DNA of 64,000 nt from Neoroseomonas soli (GCF_018129065.1 NZ_JAAEDM010000014.1:1-64000); one strand, 5' to 3'. Counted from the first letter of the stretch, positions 35,475 through 44,355 are shown. The notes: generated by a model from the letters alone, not told the origin. Made by a program: numbers and translations.

Positions 35475-37301
35475 TCAGGCGCGTTCCGTCAGCCCCTGCG
35501 CGAAGCCTGCCACCAATTCGCGGATCCGCCCCGGATCGGACTGTTCCATCACCCGCCGGGCGAAGCGCGCGCAGTCGCCGATGTCGAGCGCGCGGACCGC
35601 CTGCTTCACGCGCGGCAGCGCCGAGGCATTCATGGAGAAGGTCCGCACGCCGAGCCCGAGCAGCAGCGGCGTCAGTTGCGGATTGCCCGCCATCTCGCCG
35701 CAGACCGAGACCGGCATGCGCAGCCGCAGCGCCGCTTCGGTCGCGAACTGCACGAGCCGCAGCACGGCGGGGTGCAGCGGGTCGTAGAGATGCGCGACCT
35801 CCGCCTCCCCGCGGTCCACGGCCAGCGTGTACATGGCGAGGTCGTTGGTCCCGATGGCGAAGAAATCGGCCTCGAGCGCGATGGCGTCGGCGGCGAGGGC
35901 CGCGCCCGGCGTCTCGATCATGGCGCCGAGCAGCGGCAGCTTCTCGGGCAGCTTCTCGCCGCGGCGGCGAAGGCGGCGGGCGACGCGCTCGTAGATCTCG
36001 CGCGCCTGGCGCACTTCCTCGGGCACCGTCACCATCGGCAACAGCAGGCGCACCGCGCCGTCGGCGCCGGCAGCGGCGACGCGCAGCACGGCGGCGAACT
36101 GCACCTCCAGCAATTCCGGGCGCTTCAGCAGCATGCGCAGGCCACGCAGCCCGAGCGCGGGGTTGCTGCCGGCATGGACGGGCGCTACGCCCTGGGCCAG
36201 CGCCTCCATGTCCTTCTCGCCGCCCCAGTCGAGCACGCGGATCGTCACCGACTGGCCTGCCATGGCCTCGACGATCTGGGTGTAGGCCTCGACCTGCGCG
36301 TCCTCGTCCGGCAGGTCCTCGCGGTTCATGAACAGGAACTCGGTGCGCAGCAGGCCGATGCCGGCAGCACCCGCCTGCGCGATCAGCGGCAGTTCCTGCG
36401 GGATCTCGAGGTTGGCCTGCAACTCCACCGGCTCGCCGTCGGTCGTCTCGGCCGGCAGGCGGCGCAGCTTGGACAGCTTCGCCCGTTCCTTGGCGAAGGC
36501 GGCGAGCTTGTCCTTCGCGGTCGCCAGGGTGGCGGCGGAGGGGTGGATGGTCACGACGCCGGCCGTGCCGTCCAGCACCGCCGCATCCCCGCGCTGCGCG
36601 GCTTCCGTCAGCCCGTGCGCGCCCAGCACCGAAGGGATGCCGAGAGCCCGCAGCATGATCGCCGTGTGCCCGTCGGCGCCGCCTTCCTCCGTCGCCACGC
36701 CGGCGATGCGGGAGGGATCGAGCAGCGCGGCGTCGGCCGGCGTCAGCTCCTCGGCGACCAGGATGCAACCCTCGGGCAGGTCCTTGAGGCTGCGGAAGGG
36801 CGTCGCCGTCAGGTTGCGCATCAGGCGGCGCGCGATGTCGCGCACCTCGTTGGCGCGGCGCGCGAGGCCCGACTTGTCGTCGTCCTTCAGCGCCAGGATC
36901 GTGGCGCGGATGTCCTCCGCCTCGTCCAGCACCGCGGTCTCGGCCGAGAGCAACTCGGCCTCGATGCGCTTCTTCGCGCCGCGGATGAGGCGCGAATTGC
37001 CCAGCATCATCAGGTGGGCGTCGAGCAGCGGCGCGATTTCCTCCTGCGCCTCCTCGGGCAGCACGCCGATGCGCGTCTTGAGCTTGCCGATCTGCTTGCG
37101 GGAGAAGGCGACGGCATTGGTGAGCTTCTGCCGTTCCTCCTCGACCTCCTCCGCGACGATCCGCCGGCGCGGCGCTTCGGACGGCGGGTCGGAGGTATCG
37201 AAGACCGGCCCGATCGCGACGCCGGGGGAGACCGCGATGCCGGAGACCGCGACCTCGCGCGACTTCCCCTTCGACTTCGGCCTGGGCGTCTCAGTCTTCA
37301 T
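35475..37301 (-). CDS. ptsP: phosphoenolpyruvate-protein phosphotransferase (PTS enzyme I)
   Basis: Takes phosphate from PEP and passes it to HPr. 608 residues: N-terminal HPr-binding and phospho-His domain, with EEGGADGHTAIMLRALGIPS holding the active His (the usual Thr-Ser before it is Asp-Gly here), then the PEP-binding barrel with LRTEFLFMNR, DWGGEKD and CGEMAGNP (active Cys). No N-terminal GAF domain, so it is EI-sized rather than the long PtsP. It overlaps ptsH by 11 bp. Expected to feed the regulatory EIIA here rather than sugar uptake. Confidence 0.93.
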   Translation of the reverse strand: MKTETPRPKSKGKSREVAVSGIAVSPGVAIGPVFDTSDPPSEAPRRRIVAEEVEEERQKLTNAVAFSRKQIGKLKTRIGVLPEEAQEEIAPLLDAHLMMLGNSRLIRGAKKRIEAELLSAETAVLDEAEDIRATILALKDDDKSGLARRANEVRDIARRLMRNLTATPFRSLKDLPEGCILVAEELTPADAALLDPSRIAGVATEEGGADGHTAIMLRALGIPSVLGAHGLTEAAQRGDAAVLDGTAGVVTIHPSAATLATAKDKLAAFAKERAKLSKLRRLPAETTDGEPVELQANLEIPQELPLIAQAGAAGIGLLRTEFLFMNREDLPDEDAQVEAYTQIVEAMAGQSVTIRVLDWGGEKDMEALAQGVAPVHAGSNPALGLRGLRMLLKRPELLEVQFAAVLRVAAAGADGAVRLLLPMVTVPEEVRQAREIYERVARRLRRRGEKLPEKLPLLGAMIETPGAALAADAIALEADFFAIGTNDLAMYTLAVDRGEAEVAHLYDPLHPAVLRLVQFATEAALRLRMPVSVCGEMAGNPQLTPLLLGLGVRTFSMNASALPRVKQAVRALDIGDCARFARRVMEQSDPGRIRELVAGFAQGLTERA

Positions 37302-37653
37302 GGAAGCCGGCCTCGACCAGGCCGGCGACCGCCTCGAGCGCCTCCTTGGCGTCCCAGCCCTCGGCCTCGATGGTGATCTCGGCGCCCTGGCCGGCGCCGA
37401 GCATCATCAGGCCCATGATGGAGCAGGCCGGCACGCTCTCCCCGCCGCGCAGCACGTTGACGCAGGCGGAGAAGCGCTCGGCCGTGGTCACGAGCTTGGC
37501 GGCGGCGCGGGCGTGCAGGCCGCGGCTGTTGGTCACCGTCACGGTCCGGCGCAGCACCAGGCCGGAATCGCCAGGATCGCAGCCGCAGCCCTCGGCCGCT
37601 GCGGGGGTTTCCGCGGCGACCCGGGCACCGGGCTCGTCGGGCCATTCATTCAC
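37291..37653 (-). CDS. ptsH: HPr family phosphocarrier protein
   Basis: 120 residues, longer than the roughly 88 of classic HPr because of a 35-residue Ala/Glu/Cys-containing N-terminal extension. His47 in SRGLHARAAAKLV is the EI-phosphorylated site; the serine in ACSIMGLMML is the regulatory Ser modified by HprK. Start GTG 37653 overlaps the EIIA stop as GTGA. It sits between EIIA and EI in one overlapping operon. Confidence 0.93.
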   Translation of the reverse strand: MNEWPDEPGARVAAETPAAAEGCGCDPGDSGLVLRRTVTVTNSRGLHARAAAKLVTTAERFSACVNVLRGGESVPACSIMGLMMLGAGQGAEITIEAEGWDAKEALEAVAGLVEAGFHED

Positions 37654-38093
37654 TGGCCATTCCCTCCGTCGGACCTCGCGGACGTGGCGCCGACTCCGGT
37701 CGTCACGTCGCGCCCGCTCGCAATGTATTTCCGCCCGGCCGCCTTGGCATGGTCAACCGCTTCGGCCAGCGGCTCGCTGCCGCGCACCTTGGCGAGCTTG
37801 ACCAGCAGCGGCAGGTTCACGCCGGCCAACACCTCGATGGTACGGCCGCCGCCGGCCATCTGCATCGCCAGGTTGGATGGCGTGCCGCCGAACATGTCGG
37901 TCAGCACCACCACCCCGTCGCCCTGGTCCACGGCCTCGATCGACCGCCGGATGTCGGCGCGCGTGTGCTCCATGTCGTCCTCGGGCCCGATGCAGACGGT
38001 CGCCACCGCCTGCTGGGGGCCGACCACATGCTCCATGGCGTGCCGCAACTCCTCGGCCAGACGACCGTGGGTGACCAGAACCATGCCGATCAT
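37650..38093 (-). CDS. PTS EIIA component, mannose-type
   Basis: 147 residues. His9 in MVLVTHGRLAEEL is the phospho-accepting histidine of EIIA-Man; TDMFGGTPSNLAMQM is the second signature. No IIB/IIC/IID genes are nearby, as in other alphaproteobacteria where this EIIA is regulatory. ATG 38093 overlaps the rapZ stop (ATGA). Confidence 0.93.
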   Translation of the reverse strand: MIGMVLVTHGRLAEELRHAMEHVVGPQQAVATVCIGPEDDMEHTRADIRRSIEAVDQGDGVVVLTDMFGGTPSNLAMQMAGGGRTIEVLAGVNLPLLVKLAKVRGSEPLAEAVDHAKAAGRKYIASGRDVTTGVGATSARSDGGNGQ

Positions 38094-39025
38094 GATGACT
38101 GCGTCAGGGCCTCCCGCCCCGCTTCGCGGACGGCGCTCTCGGGCGCCAGTCCCGCAGACAACTCGCGGTGGGAAAGGTCCACGCGCCAGCCCTGCGATTG
38201 AAGATGGTGTGCCAATCGCTCCGCCGCCAGCACGGAGCGGTGCTTTCCGCCGGTGCAGCCAAGAGCGATGGTCAGGTACTTCTTCCCTTCCTGGGCATAG
38301 CGGGGCAAGAGCCTCCCCAGCATTTCCGTCATGCACCGCCAGAAGGGCAGGAAATCCGGATCGGCCTCGATGTAGGCGGCCACCGCGGGGTCCCGCCCGG
38401 TCTGCGGCCGCAATTCGTCAACGTAGTGGGGATTGCGCAGGAAGCGCAGGTCGAAGATCAGGTCGGCCTCCCGCGGCAACCCCTTGGGGTAGGCGAAGGA
38501 GACGACGGAAACCCCCATCCCCGGCCCGCCATCCTGGCCGAAGCGACCTTCGATCATCCGGCGCAACTCGGGCAGCGGCAGGCCGGAGGTGTCCACCACC
38601 AGGTCCGCGGTGTCCCGCAGCGGGGCCATCAGCGCCGTTTCCCGCGCAATGCCGTCCGCCACCCTGTGGCCGAGCGGCCCGCCCGGGGCCAGCGGGTGGC
38701 GGCGCCGCGTCTCGGTGTAGCGGCGCAGCAGCACATCCTCCTCGGCCGTCGCGAAGACCAGGGAGACGGCGATGTCCGCCCGGTCCCGCAGCCGCGCCAG
38801 CAGCGCCAGCGCCGCCGCGGGATCGAAGTCCCGCGTGCGGGTGTCCACGCCGGCGGCGAGCGGCAGGTCCCCGTCGCCGACCAGCGCCTCGAGGACGCCG
38901 AGCGGCGGGTTGTCGACCGTCTCGTAGCCGAGATCTTCGAGCACCCGCAGGATCGAGGCCTTTCCGGCCCCGGACAGGCCAGTGACCAGCACGATCTGCC
39001 GGCGCTTGGGCATGGCCGTGTCCAT
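38090..39025 (-). CDS. rapZ: RNase adapter RapZ / P-loop ATPase
   Basis: 311 residues. The N-terminal P-loop GLSGAGKAS is at 16-24 (usual GKS/GKST shifted to GKAS), with GYETVDNPP and DTSGLPLPEL following. The C-terminal domain has FAYPKGLPREADLIFDLRFL and GCTGGKHRSV, the RapZ small-molecule/RNA site. In enterobacteria RapZ senses glucosamine-6-phosphate and directs RNase E to a small RNA; in alphaproteobacteria its target is open. Overlaps hprK (TGATG) and EIIA (ATGA). Confidence 0.93.
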   Translation of the reverse strand: MDTAMPKRRQIVLVTGLSGAGKASILRVLEDLGYETVDNPPLGVLEALVGDGDLPLAAGVDTRTRDFDPAAALALLARLRDRADIAVSLVFATAEEDVLLRRYTETRRRHPLAPGGPLGHRVADGIARETALMAPLRDTADLVVDTSGLPLPELRRMIEGRFGQDGGPGMGVSVVSFAYPKGLPREADLIFDLRFLRNPHYVDELRPQTGRDPAVAAYIEADPDFLPFWRCMTEMLGRLLPRYAQEGKKYLTIALGCTGGKHRSVLAAERLAHHLQSQGWRVDLSHRELSAGLAPESAVREAGREALTQSS

Positions 39026-39456
39026 CACGCCGCGAAGGCCCCGGCGCGCTGGGCCACGCGGCCGAGCGCGGCATCGAGGGCCAGCGCGACCTTGTCGCAG
39101 GCCGAGGCCTCGAAGGCATGCAACGCCACGCGCGGAATCCTTTCCGCTTCCCAGAAGGACGGCATCGGCAGGCGCTCCATGCCGTCGCGCGCCACGAGGT
39201 CCACCACCAGCGCCAGTCGAGCCCCCTCGGCCACCGCCAGCCCCTGGAAAATCCCGAGGCCCCGCACTTCCAGCATCCCCCGCATCGCGGGCGGCGCCGA
39301 AACCATGAGCCCCTCCACCATCACCTGGTCGTCGGCGACCAGCTCCCAACCACGGCCAAGCATGCGCAGCGCGAGATCGGACTTCCCGGCCCCCGGGGAA
39401 CCGAGCAGCAGAGCCGCCGCGCCGTTACGTGAAACGCAACTTCCGTGGACCAGCAT
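39025..39456 (-). CDS. hprK: HPr kinase/phosphorylase, short alphaproteobacterial form
   Basis: 143 residues, only the C-terminal kinase domain of the Firmicute enzyme. P-loop LGSPGAGKSDLALRML at 18-33; LVADDQVMVEG and RGLGIFQ are the K2/K3-type loops. It phosphorylates the regulatory serine of HPr. It heads the operon hprK-rapZ-EIIA-ptsH-ptsP; the chvG/chvI two-component genes often found upstream are absent, and a divergent dehydratase lies there instead. Confidence 0.92.
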   Translation of the reverse strand: MLVHGSCVSRNGAAALLLGSPGAGKSDLALRMLGRGWELVADDQVMVEGLMVSAPPAMRGMLEVRGLGIFQGLAVAEGARLALVVDLVARDGMERLPMPSFWEAERIPRVALHAFEASACDKVALALDAALGRVAQRAGAFAA

Positions 39457-39579
39457 TAAAGCCCGGCCATCCCGTTCGGGCGCGGACCATGGCAGAAATG
39501 GGGCATGGGGGAAAGCGCCGCCCCCGAACCGGCGTCCCGGCGTTGCCCGGCCGCCACGGTGGTGCCACCTTCCGCACCC

Positions 39580-40509
39580 ATGCCCACCCAGGACCAGATC
39601 CGCGCCGCCGCGGCCCGCATCGCCCCCCATATCCGCCGCACGCCGGTCATCCGGCTCGCGCCGTCGGAAACGGGGCTCGAGAACCCGCTCACCCTGAAGC
39701 TCGAACAGCTGCAGGTCACCGGCTCCTTCAAGCCGCGCGGAGCCTTCAACCGGATCCTCTCGGCCGAGGTGCCGAAGTCGGGGGTGGTCGCCGCCTCGGG
39801 CGGCAATCACGGGCTTGCCGTGGCCCACGCCGCCAAGGTGCTCGGCATCAGGGCCGAGATCTTCGTCCCCGAGATCACGCCCGAGGCCAAGCGCGCCCGC
39901 ATCGCCGCGACCGGCGCGACGCTGACCGTGGGCGGCGCCGTCTACGACCAGGCCCGCATCGCGAGCGAGGCCCGCGCCGCCGAGACCGGCGCCCTGCTGG
40001 TGCACGCCTACGACCAGGAGGAGGTCCTGGCCGGCCAGGGCACCGTCGGAATGGAGTTCGAACAGGACGCGCCGGACCTGACGCATGTGGTGGTCGCGGC
40101 TGGCGGCGGCGGGCTCTATGGCGGCATCGCCTCCTGGTACCGGGACCGCGTGAAGATGGTCATCGCCGAGCCGGAAGAATGCCCGACCCTCTTCGCCGCC
40201 GGCATGGTCGGGCGGCCGGTGGACGTGCCTTCGGGCGGCATCGCGGCGGACAGCCTGGGCGCGAGGCGGGTGGGCGAACTGGCCTTCGGCATCATGATGG
40301 CGCAGGGCGGGCGTGCCGTGGCGGTGCAGGACCAGGTGATCCGCAACGCGCAGAAATGGCTGTGGGACCGGCTGCGCGTGGTGGCCGAGCCGGGCGGGGC
40401 TACGGCGCTCGCCGCCGTGCTTGGCGGCGGGTGGGAACCGCCCAAGGGCGCGCGCATCGGCGTCGTGGTCTGCGGGGCGAACTGCGATCCGGGCTCGGTG
40501 GCCGGCTGA
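39580..40509 (+). CDS. threonine/serine dehydratase (PLP fold-type II)
   Basis: 309 residues. Lys51 in GSFKPRGAFN binds PLP; ASGGNHG and AAGGGGLYGG are the phosphate loops. The catalytic domain alone is present, without the C-terminal ACT-like regulatory region, so it is a catabolic or racemase-like member rather than biosynthetic IlvA. ATG 39580 is preferred over the longer frame from 39505. Divergent from hprK. Confidence 0.9.
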   Translation: MPTQDQIRAAAARIAPHIRRTPVIRLAPSETGLENPLTLKLEQLQVTGSFKPRGAFNRILSAEVPKSGVVAASGGNHGLAVAHAAKVLGIRAEIFVPEITPEAKRARIAATGATLTVGGAVYDQARIASEARAAETGALLVHAYDQEEVLAGQGTVGMEFEQDAPDLTHVVVAAGGGGLYGGIASWYRDRVKMVIAEPEECPTLFAAGMVGRPVDVPSGGIAADSLGARRVGELAFGIMMAQGGRAVAVQDQVIRNAQKWLWDRLRVVAEPGGATALAAVLGGGWEPPKGARIGVVVCGANCDPGSVAG

Positions 40510-40514
40510 GGCCG

Positions 40515-40650
40515 CTCAGAGACCGTTTGAGCATGCCGGCACCAGCCCGGCCACCCATCCAGGACACTGTCGTTGGGTGGCCGGGCTGGGGGCGCGGGCC
40601 GGTGCCGGACTTGAGAATGCGCCATCCGGCGCATTCTCAAACGGCCTCTC
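40515..40650. repeat. nested palindromic element downstream of the dehydratase
   Basis: Three stems are exact: CCAGCCCGGCCACCCA (40542-40557) with 40574-40589; TTGAGAATGCGCC (40611-40623) with 40628-40640; and CCGTTTGAG (40523-40531) with 40636-40644. The last two share bases, so two alternative folds exist. It fills the start of the 369-bp gap before the SulP gene and looks like a MITE or REP composite. Confidence 0.65.
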
Positions 40651-40719
40651 AGCCTCTCCGCTGAGCGGCCTCGGGGTCTTCGTTTCGCGCGCGGCCGCCC
40701 CACCGGCGCCGCGCGCCAT
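40649..40719 (+). repeat. family C intergenic element, copy C2
   Basis: Shares the flanks TCAGC-n-TCCGCTGA, GTTTCGCGCGCGG and GCCCCACC-n-GC-n-CCGCGCGCCAT with C1 (10961-11074) but lacks the inserted palindrome. Confidence 0.6.
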
Positions 40720-40732
40720 ATCGTTCGCCTCA

Positions 40733-40751
40733 CCGATGATCGGATCATCGG
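40733..40751. repeat. 19-bp inverted repeat CCGATGATC-G-GATCATCGG
   Basis: 9-bp arms with one central base, further framed by GCCTC/GAGGC. It lies about 130 bp before the SulP ATG; it may be an operator or a remnant of the adjacent repeat. The remaining bases to 40878 show no feature except GGAGGA before the start. Confidence 0.4.
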
Positions 40752-40878
40752 CGAGGCTTGGCGGCATGAGGCCGCCCGCCGCCCGATGCCGGGCGGAGCA
40801 ACTGGCATCGTGATATCAAGGTGACCGCGCTGCCGCCGCCGGCACCCTGCAGGCGGGGCGGGCGGAGGATCCGCCGCG

Positions 40879-42591
40879 ATGAACGAACCCGCCCCCGCCG
40901 CGCCGGAGCCGAGCGAAGCGCGCCGCGGCCTCCCCATGCCGGCCTGGCTGCGCGGCTATTCGCCGAGCTGGGTCGGCGCCGACCTGATCGCCGGCGTCAC
41001 GCTGGCGGCCTATGCCATCCCGGTCGCCCTAGCCTACGCCACGCTCGCGGGGCTGCCGCCGCAGGTCGGCATCTACGGCTATCTGCTGGGCGGGCTCGGC
41101 TATGCGTTGTTCGGCTCGTCCCGGCACCTGGCGGTGGGGCCGACCTCGGCGATCTCGCTCATGGTCGGCGCGAATGCCGCACACGTCGCAGGCGGAGATC
41201 CGGCGATGCACGCGGCGGTCGCGAGCTTCGCGGCCTTCGCCGCGGCGGGGATCTGCCTGGTCTCCTGGGCGGCGCACCTCTCCGCGCTGGTGAAGCTGAT
41301 CAGTGACAGCGTGCTCGTGGGCTTCCGATTCGGCGCCGGGCTGACCATTGCCATGACGCAGTTGCCAAGCCTTTTCGGGGTGGCGGGCGGCGGCTCCCAC
41401 GTCCTCGAGCGCGTCTGGCTGCTGCTCGGGCAGCTCGGGGGGCTCAACCCGGTGACGCTCGGGCTCGGCCTCGGCGCCATCCTGCTGCTGGTTGCCGGCG
41501 GGCGGCTGTTGCCGGGCCGGCCGGTCAGCCTCGGGGTCGTCGCGCTCTCGATCGCCGTCGTCCCGCTCTTCGGCCTGGCCGGCCACGGGGTGGCGGTGAC
41601 GGGGGAGATTCCCGCCGGGCTGCCGCAGATCGGCCTGCCAGACCTCCGCATCCGCGACGTGCCGGACCTCTTCCCCCTGGCGGCGGGCTGCGTGCTGCTG
41701 GCGTATATCGAGGGCGTCTCCGCCGCGCGCGGCTTCGCCGCGAAGCATGGCTACGAGGTCAACCCGCGGCAGGAGCTGCTCGGCCTCGGCGGTGCGAACC
41801 TGCTGGCTGGCCTCGGCCACGGCTACCCGGTGGCGGGCGGGCTCTCGCAATCGGCGGTGAACGAGAAGGCGGGGGCGAAGTCGCCGCTCTCCCTCATCTT
41901 CGCCTCTGCGACACTGGCGCTCTGCCTGCTGTTCCTGACCGGGGCGCTGGCGAACCTGCCCAAGGCGGTGCTCGCCGCCGTCGTGCTGACGGCAGTGGCC
42001 GGGCTGATCGACGTGCCGGCCATGGTGCGGCTCTGGCGGATCAGCCGCTTCGACTTCCTCGCCGCGCTCTGCGCCCTGGCGGGAGTGCTGCTGTTCGGCA
42101 TCCTGCAGGGCGTGCTGCTGGCGGCGCTGGCCTCCGTGCTCATGATCCTCGTCCAGGGCTCCACGCCCTACGTGGCCGTGCTCGGCCGCATCGCGGGCAC
42201 GCAGATGTTCAGCGACCGCCAGCGCCACCCGGAGAACGAGGCGATCCCGGGCGTCGTGATCGTGCGGCCGGAGGCGGTGGTGATCTATGTCGGGGCGGAA
42301 CACGCGCAGGCCAGGATCCTCGCCGCCGTCGCGGCCGAGCCGGCGGGATCGCTGCGCCACCTGGTCTGCGACCTCTCGGCCACGCCCTACATGGACGTGG
42401 CCGGGGCGGAGATGCTGGGCAGGCTGCACGATACGCTGGCCGCGCAGGGCATTCGCCTGTGGCTGGTCGGCGCGCATGCGCGCCTGCGCGACCTGCTGCG
42501 CAACGCCGGGGTGGCCGACAAGGCCGGCGGCATCGAACGCGCCACCTCCGTCGAATCCGCCATCGAGGCGATCGAAGCCCAGGACGCATGA
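40879..42591 (+). CDS. SulP family inorganic anion transporter with STAS domain
   Basis: 570 residues, SLC26/SulP family. The N-terminal membrane domain (LIAGVTLAAYAIPVALAYAT, then LFGSSRHLAVGPTSAISLMV, the conserved TM3 anion-site region) has about 12-14 helices; a cytosolic STAS domain follows from about 440, with VCDLSATPYMDVAGAEML. It may move sulfate, bicarbonate or a dicarboxylate; no sulfur genes adjoin it. GGAGGA stands 9 nt before ATG 40879. Confidence 0.93.
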   Translation: MNEPAPAAPEPSEARRGLPMPAWLRGYSPSWVGADLIAGVTLAAYAIPVALAYATLAGLPPQVGIYGYLLGGLGYALFGSSRHLAVGPTSAISLMVGANAAHVAGGDPAMHAAVASFAAFAAAGICLVSWAAHLSALVKLISDSVLVGFRFGAGLTIAMTQLPSLFGVAGGGSHVLERVWLLLGQLGGLNPVTLGLGLGAILLLVAGGRLLPGRPVSLGVVALSIAVVPLFGLAGHGVAVTGEIPAGLPQIGLPDLRIRDVPDLFPLAAGCVLLAYIEGVSAARGFAAKHGYEVNPRQELLGLGGANLLAGLGHGYPVAGGLSQSAVNEKAGAKSPLSLIFASATLALCLLFLTGALANLPKAVLAAVVLTAVAGLIDVPAMVRLWRISRFDFLAALCALAGVLLFGILQGVLLAALASVLMILVQGSTPYVAVLGRIAGTQMFSDRQRHPENEAIPGVVIVRPEAVVIYVGAEHAQARILAAVAAEPAGSLRHLVCDLSATPYMDVAGAEMLGRLHDTLAAQGIRLWLVGAHARLRDLLRNAGVADKAGGIERATSVESAIEAIEAQDA

Positions 42592-42604
42592 GGCATCGCG
42601 GGGT

Positions 42605-42652
42605 CCGGGGAGGCCGCCGCCTCCCCGGCAGGGGTTCGGGGGCTGCGCCCCC
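42605..42652. terminator. double hairpin between convergent SulP and DUF2252 genes
   Basis: CCGGGGAGGC/GCCTCCCCGG (42605-42614, 42619-42628) and GGGGGC/GCCCCC (42638-42643, 42647-42652) fill the 69-bp gap between two convergent stops. It is similar in plan to family A and probably terminates both transcripts. Confidence 0.5.
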
Positions 42653-42660
42653 CGCGCTCC

Positions 42661-44121
42661 CTACGCTTCCGTGTGCACCTGCACCGCCCCCTTGCGGACC
42701 GCCGCCTTCAGCGCCGCGTGGTCGCGTTCCGCCTGGTCGGCATAGGCGACGGCGAACTCCGCCATCGCGTCGTCGAACTGCGCGCCAGAGCCAAGGTAGC
42801 CCGCGATCCCGGTCACATCTGCGCTCTTCGCGTGGGCGCGCGCCAGCGTCCAGCCGCAGAGCTTCCCGTAGATCACCATCAACTCCGCGTCGAAGGTCTC
42901 CACCATCGGCTTGATCTTCGCGTCACGCAGCTGCCGCGCGTAGAATTGCCGGCCGTTCGGTGCCGTCACCCAGCCGAGGAAGACATCCGAGGCTGGCTGC
43001 ATCAGCCGTTGGCCGATCACCACCCGCTGGCCATGATGCGCATGATGGCTGGGGCCGGCATGGGGTTCCAGCACCGAGCCCACCGCTTCCTTGAACTGCA
43101 GGAAGAGCGGGTCGTTGGACGCCGACATCATCAGCACGATCCAACAGCGCCGGCCGACGCTGCCGACGCCGACGACCTTGATCGCGGCATCCACCACCCG
43201 GTAGCGGTCCAGCAATACCCGGCGGTCCTCGGCCAGCGTCTCCCGATAGGCGGTGAAGATCGTATCGATGATCTCGCTGAAGTCCGGCGCGCGCGAGGCC
43301 TCCGGATGGAAGATCAGCGGCGGCGTGTCGCGGATGGAGGTGCGCCCACCCACCACACCCGCGAGCTTCGGGAAGTCGAGTTCCGAGCCGCTGCCGGCAG
43401 CGGTCTTCTGCAGGCGCGACTGCAGCCGCGCCTGGACCGCCGGCGGCACCATGTCCAGCACGTCCTGGGCCGTCACCCGCGAGTACCAGACGTCGAGCGG
43501 ATGCATCGCGGCGTATTCGCGCAGGCGCTTGCGGTAGCTGCGGGCGCAGGCCGCCGCCGCTTCCCGCCCGACCTTGTCCGACAGGCCGTTGGAACGCGCC
43601 GCCAGCACGAAGGAGGCGGCCAGCCGCTTCACGTCCCATTCCCAGGGGGCCGGCAGCGTCTCGTCGAAATCATTGATGTCGAAAAGGATGTTGCGCTCGG
43701 GCGTCGCGAAGCCGCCGAAATTCATCAGGTGGCAGTCGCCGCAGGCCTGCACGCGCTGCCCGGTCGTGGCCGTCGTCGCCAGGTCCGCCGCCATCACCGC
43801 CGCCGATCCACGGTAGAAGGCAAAGGGCGATTGCAGCATGCGGCCGTAGCGGATCGGCACCAGTTCCGGCAGGCGGTCGGGGTCGGATTCCTGCAGCAAC
43901 TCGATCGGATCCCGGCGGTTGGCCGGACGCTTCCAGGCGGCGAGGGCCGTGCGGGAAACCATGTTGCGCAGCGCCTTGCCGGCCTCCATGCGCTCGTCGA
44001 GGGAAGCGCCGTGCGCGGCGGTCGCCGCGGGCGCGGGCGGTCGCGGGGGCGCCTCGGCGGCCGGCTTCGGCGTTGAAGCGGAACGTGGCTTGGCGTTCTT
44101 CTTCATATCGAAGGTTCCCAT
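42661..44121 (-). CDS. DUF2252 domain-containing protein
   Basis: 486 residues. DUF2252 motifs: GDCHLMNFGGFATPERNILFD (kinase-like HxN and DFD region, next NDFDETLPAPWEWDVKRLA), ARSYRKRLREYA, VGVGSVGRRCW and RQLRDAKIK. The pattern recalls aminoglycoside-phosphotransferase-like folds; the function is unknown. The N-terminus is a Lys/Pro/Ala-rich tail. ATG 44121 is used; ATG 44106 is also possible and neither has a strong Shine-Dalgarno. A perfect FNR box with a matching -10 lies upstream, suggesting induction by low oxygen. Confidence 0.88.
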   Translation of the reverse strand: MGTFDMKKNAKPRSASTPKPAAEAPPRPPAPAATAAHGASLDERMEAGKALRNMVSRTALAAWKRPANRRDPIELLQESDPDRLPELVPIRYGRMLQSPFAFYRGSAAVMAADLATTATTGQRVQACGDCHLMNFGGFATPERNILFDINDFDETLPAPWEWDVKRLAASFVLAARSNGLSDKVGREAAAACARSYRKRLREYAAMHPLDVWYSRVTAQDVLDMVPPAVQARLQSRLQKTAAGSGSELDFPKLAGVVGGRTSIRDTPPLIFHPEASRAPDFSEIIDTIFTAYRETLAEDRRVLLDRYRVVDAAIKVVGVGSVGRRCWIVLMMSASNDPLFLQFKEAVGSVLEPHAGPSHHAHHGQRVVIGQRLMQPASDVFLGWVTAPNGRQFYARQLRDAKIKPMVETFDAELMVIYGKLCGWTLARAHAKSADVTGIAGYLGSGAQFDDAMAEFAVAYADQAERDHAALKAAVRKGAVQVHTEA

Positions 44122-44160
44122 CCCGCGAGCGGCACCAGCATGCGCCGACCCTTCATCACG

Positions 44161-44210
44161 GTGGAACAATAAAGAACCCAGGGCGCACTCCTCACATTGA
44201 TGCGGATCAA
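44161..44210 (-). promoter_or_regulatory. FNR-type promoter of the DUF2252 gene (perfect FNR box)
   Basis: TTGATGCGGATCAA at 44197-44210 is an exact match to TTGAT-N4-ATCAA. On the minus strand an AT-rich stretch reading TTTATTGT (44173-44166) gives a -10 whose predicted start near 44161 puts the box centre at about -42, the class II FNR/CRP position. The plus-strand Bug gene starts 146 bp away and could also be affected. Confidence 0.72.
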
Positions 44211-44355
44211 CGCCGGTCCCGCGCAGCGGCCGCGCGTCGTCGGGGGCGCCGCCTCGGCACTCCCCTCGCCCTTGCGGCCCGGCGTGCAGGATGGGAGGAG
44301 ACGGCCCGGATGCGCGGCAGCCGGCCTGTCGCCACTGCCACAGGGAGAACCGACC

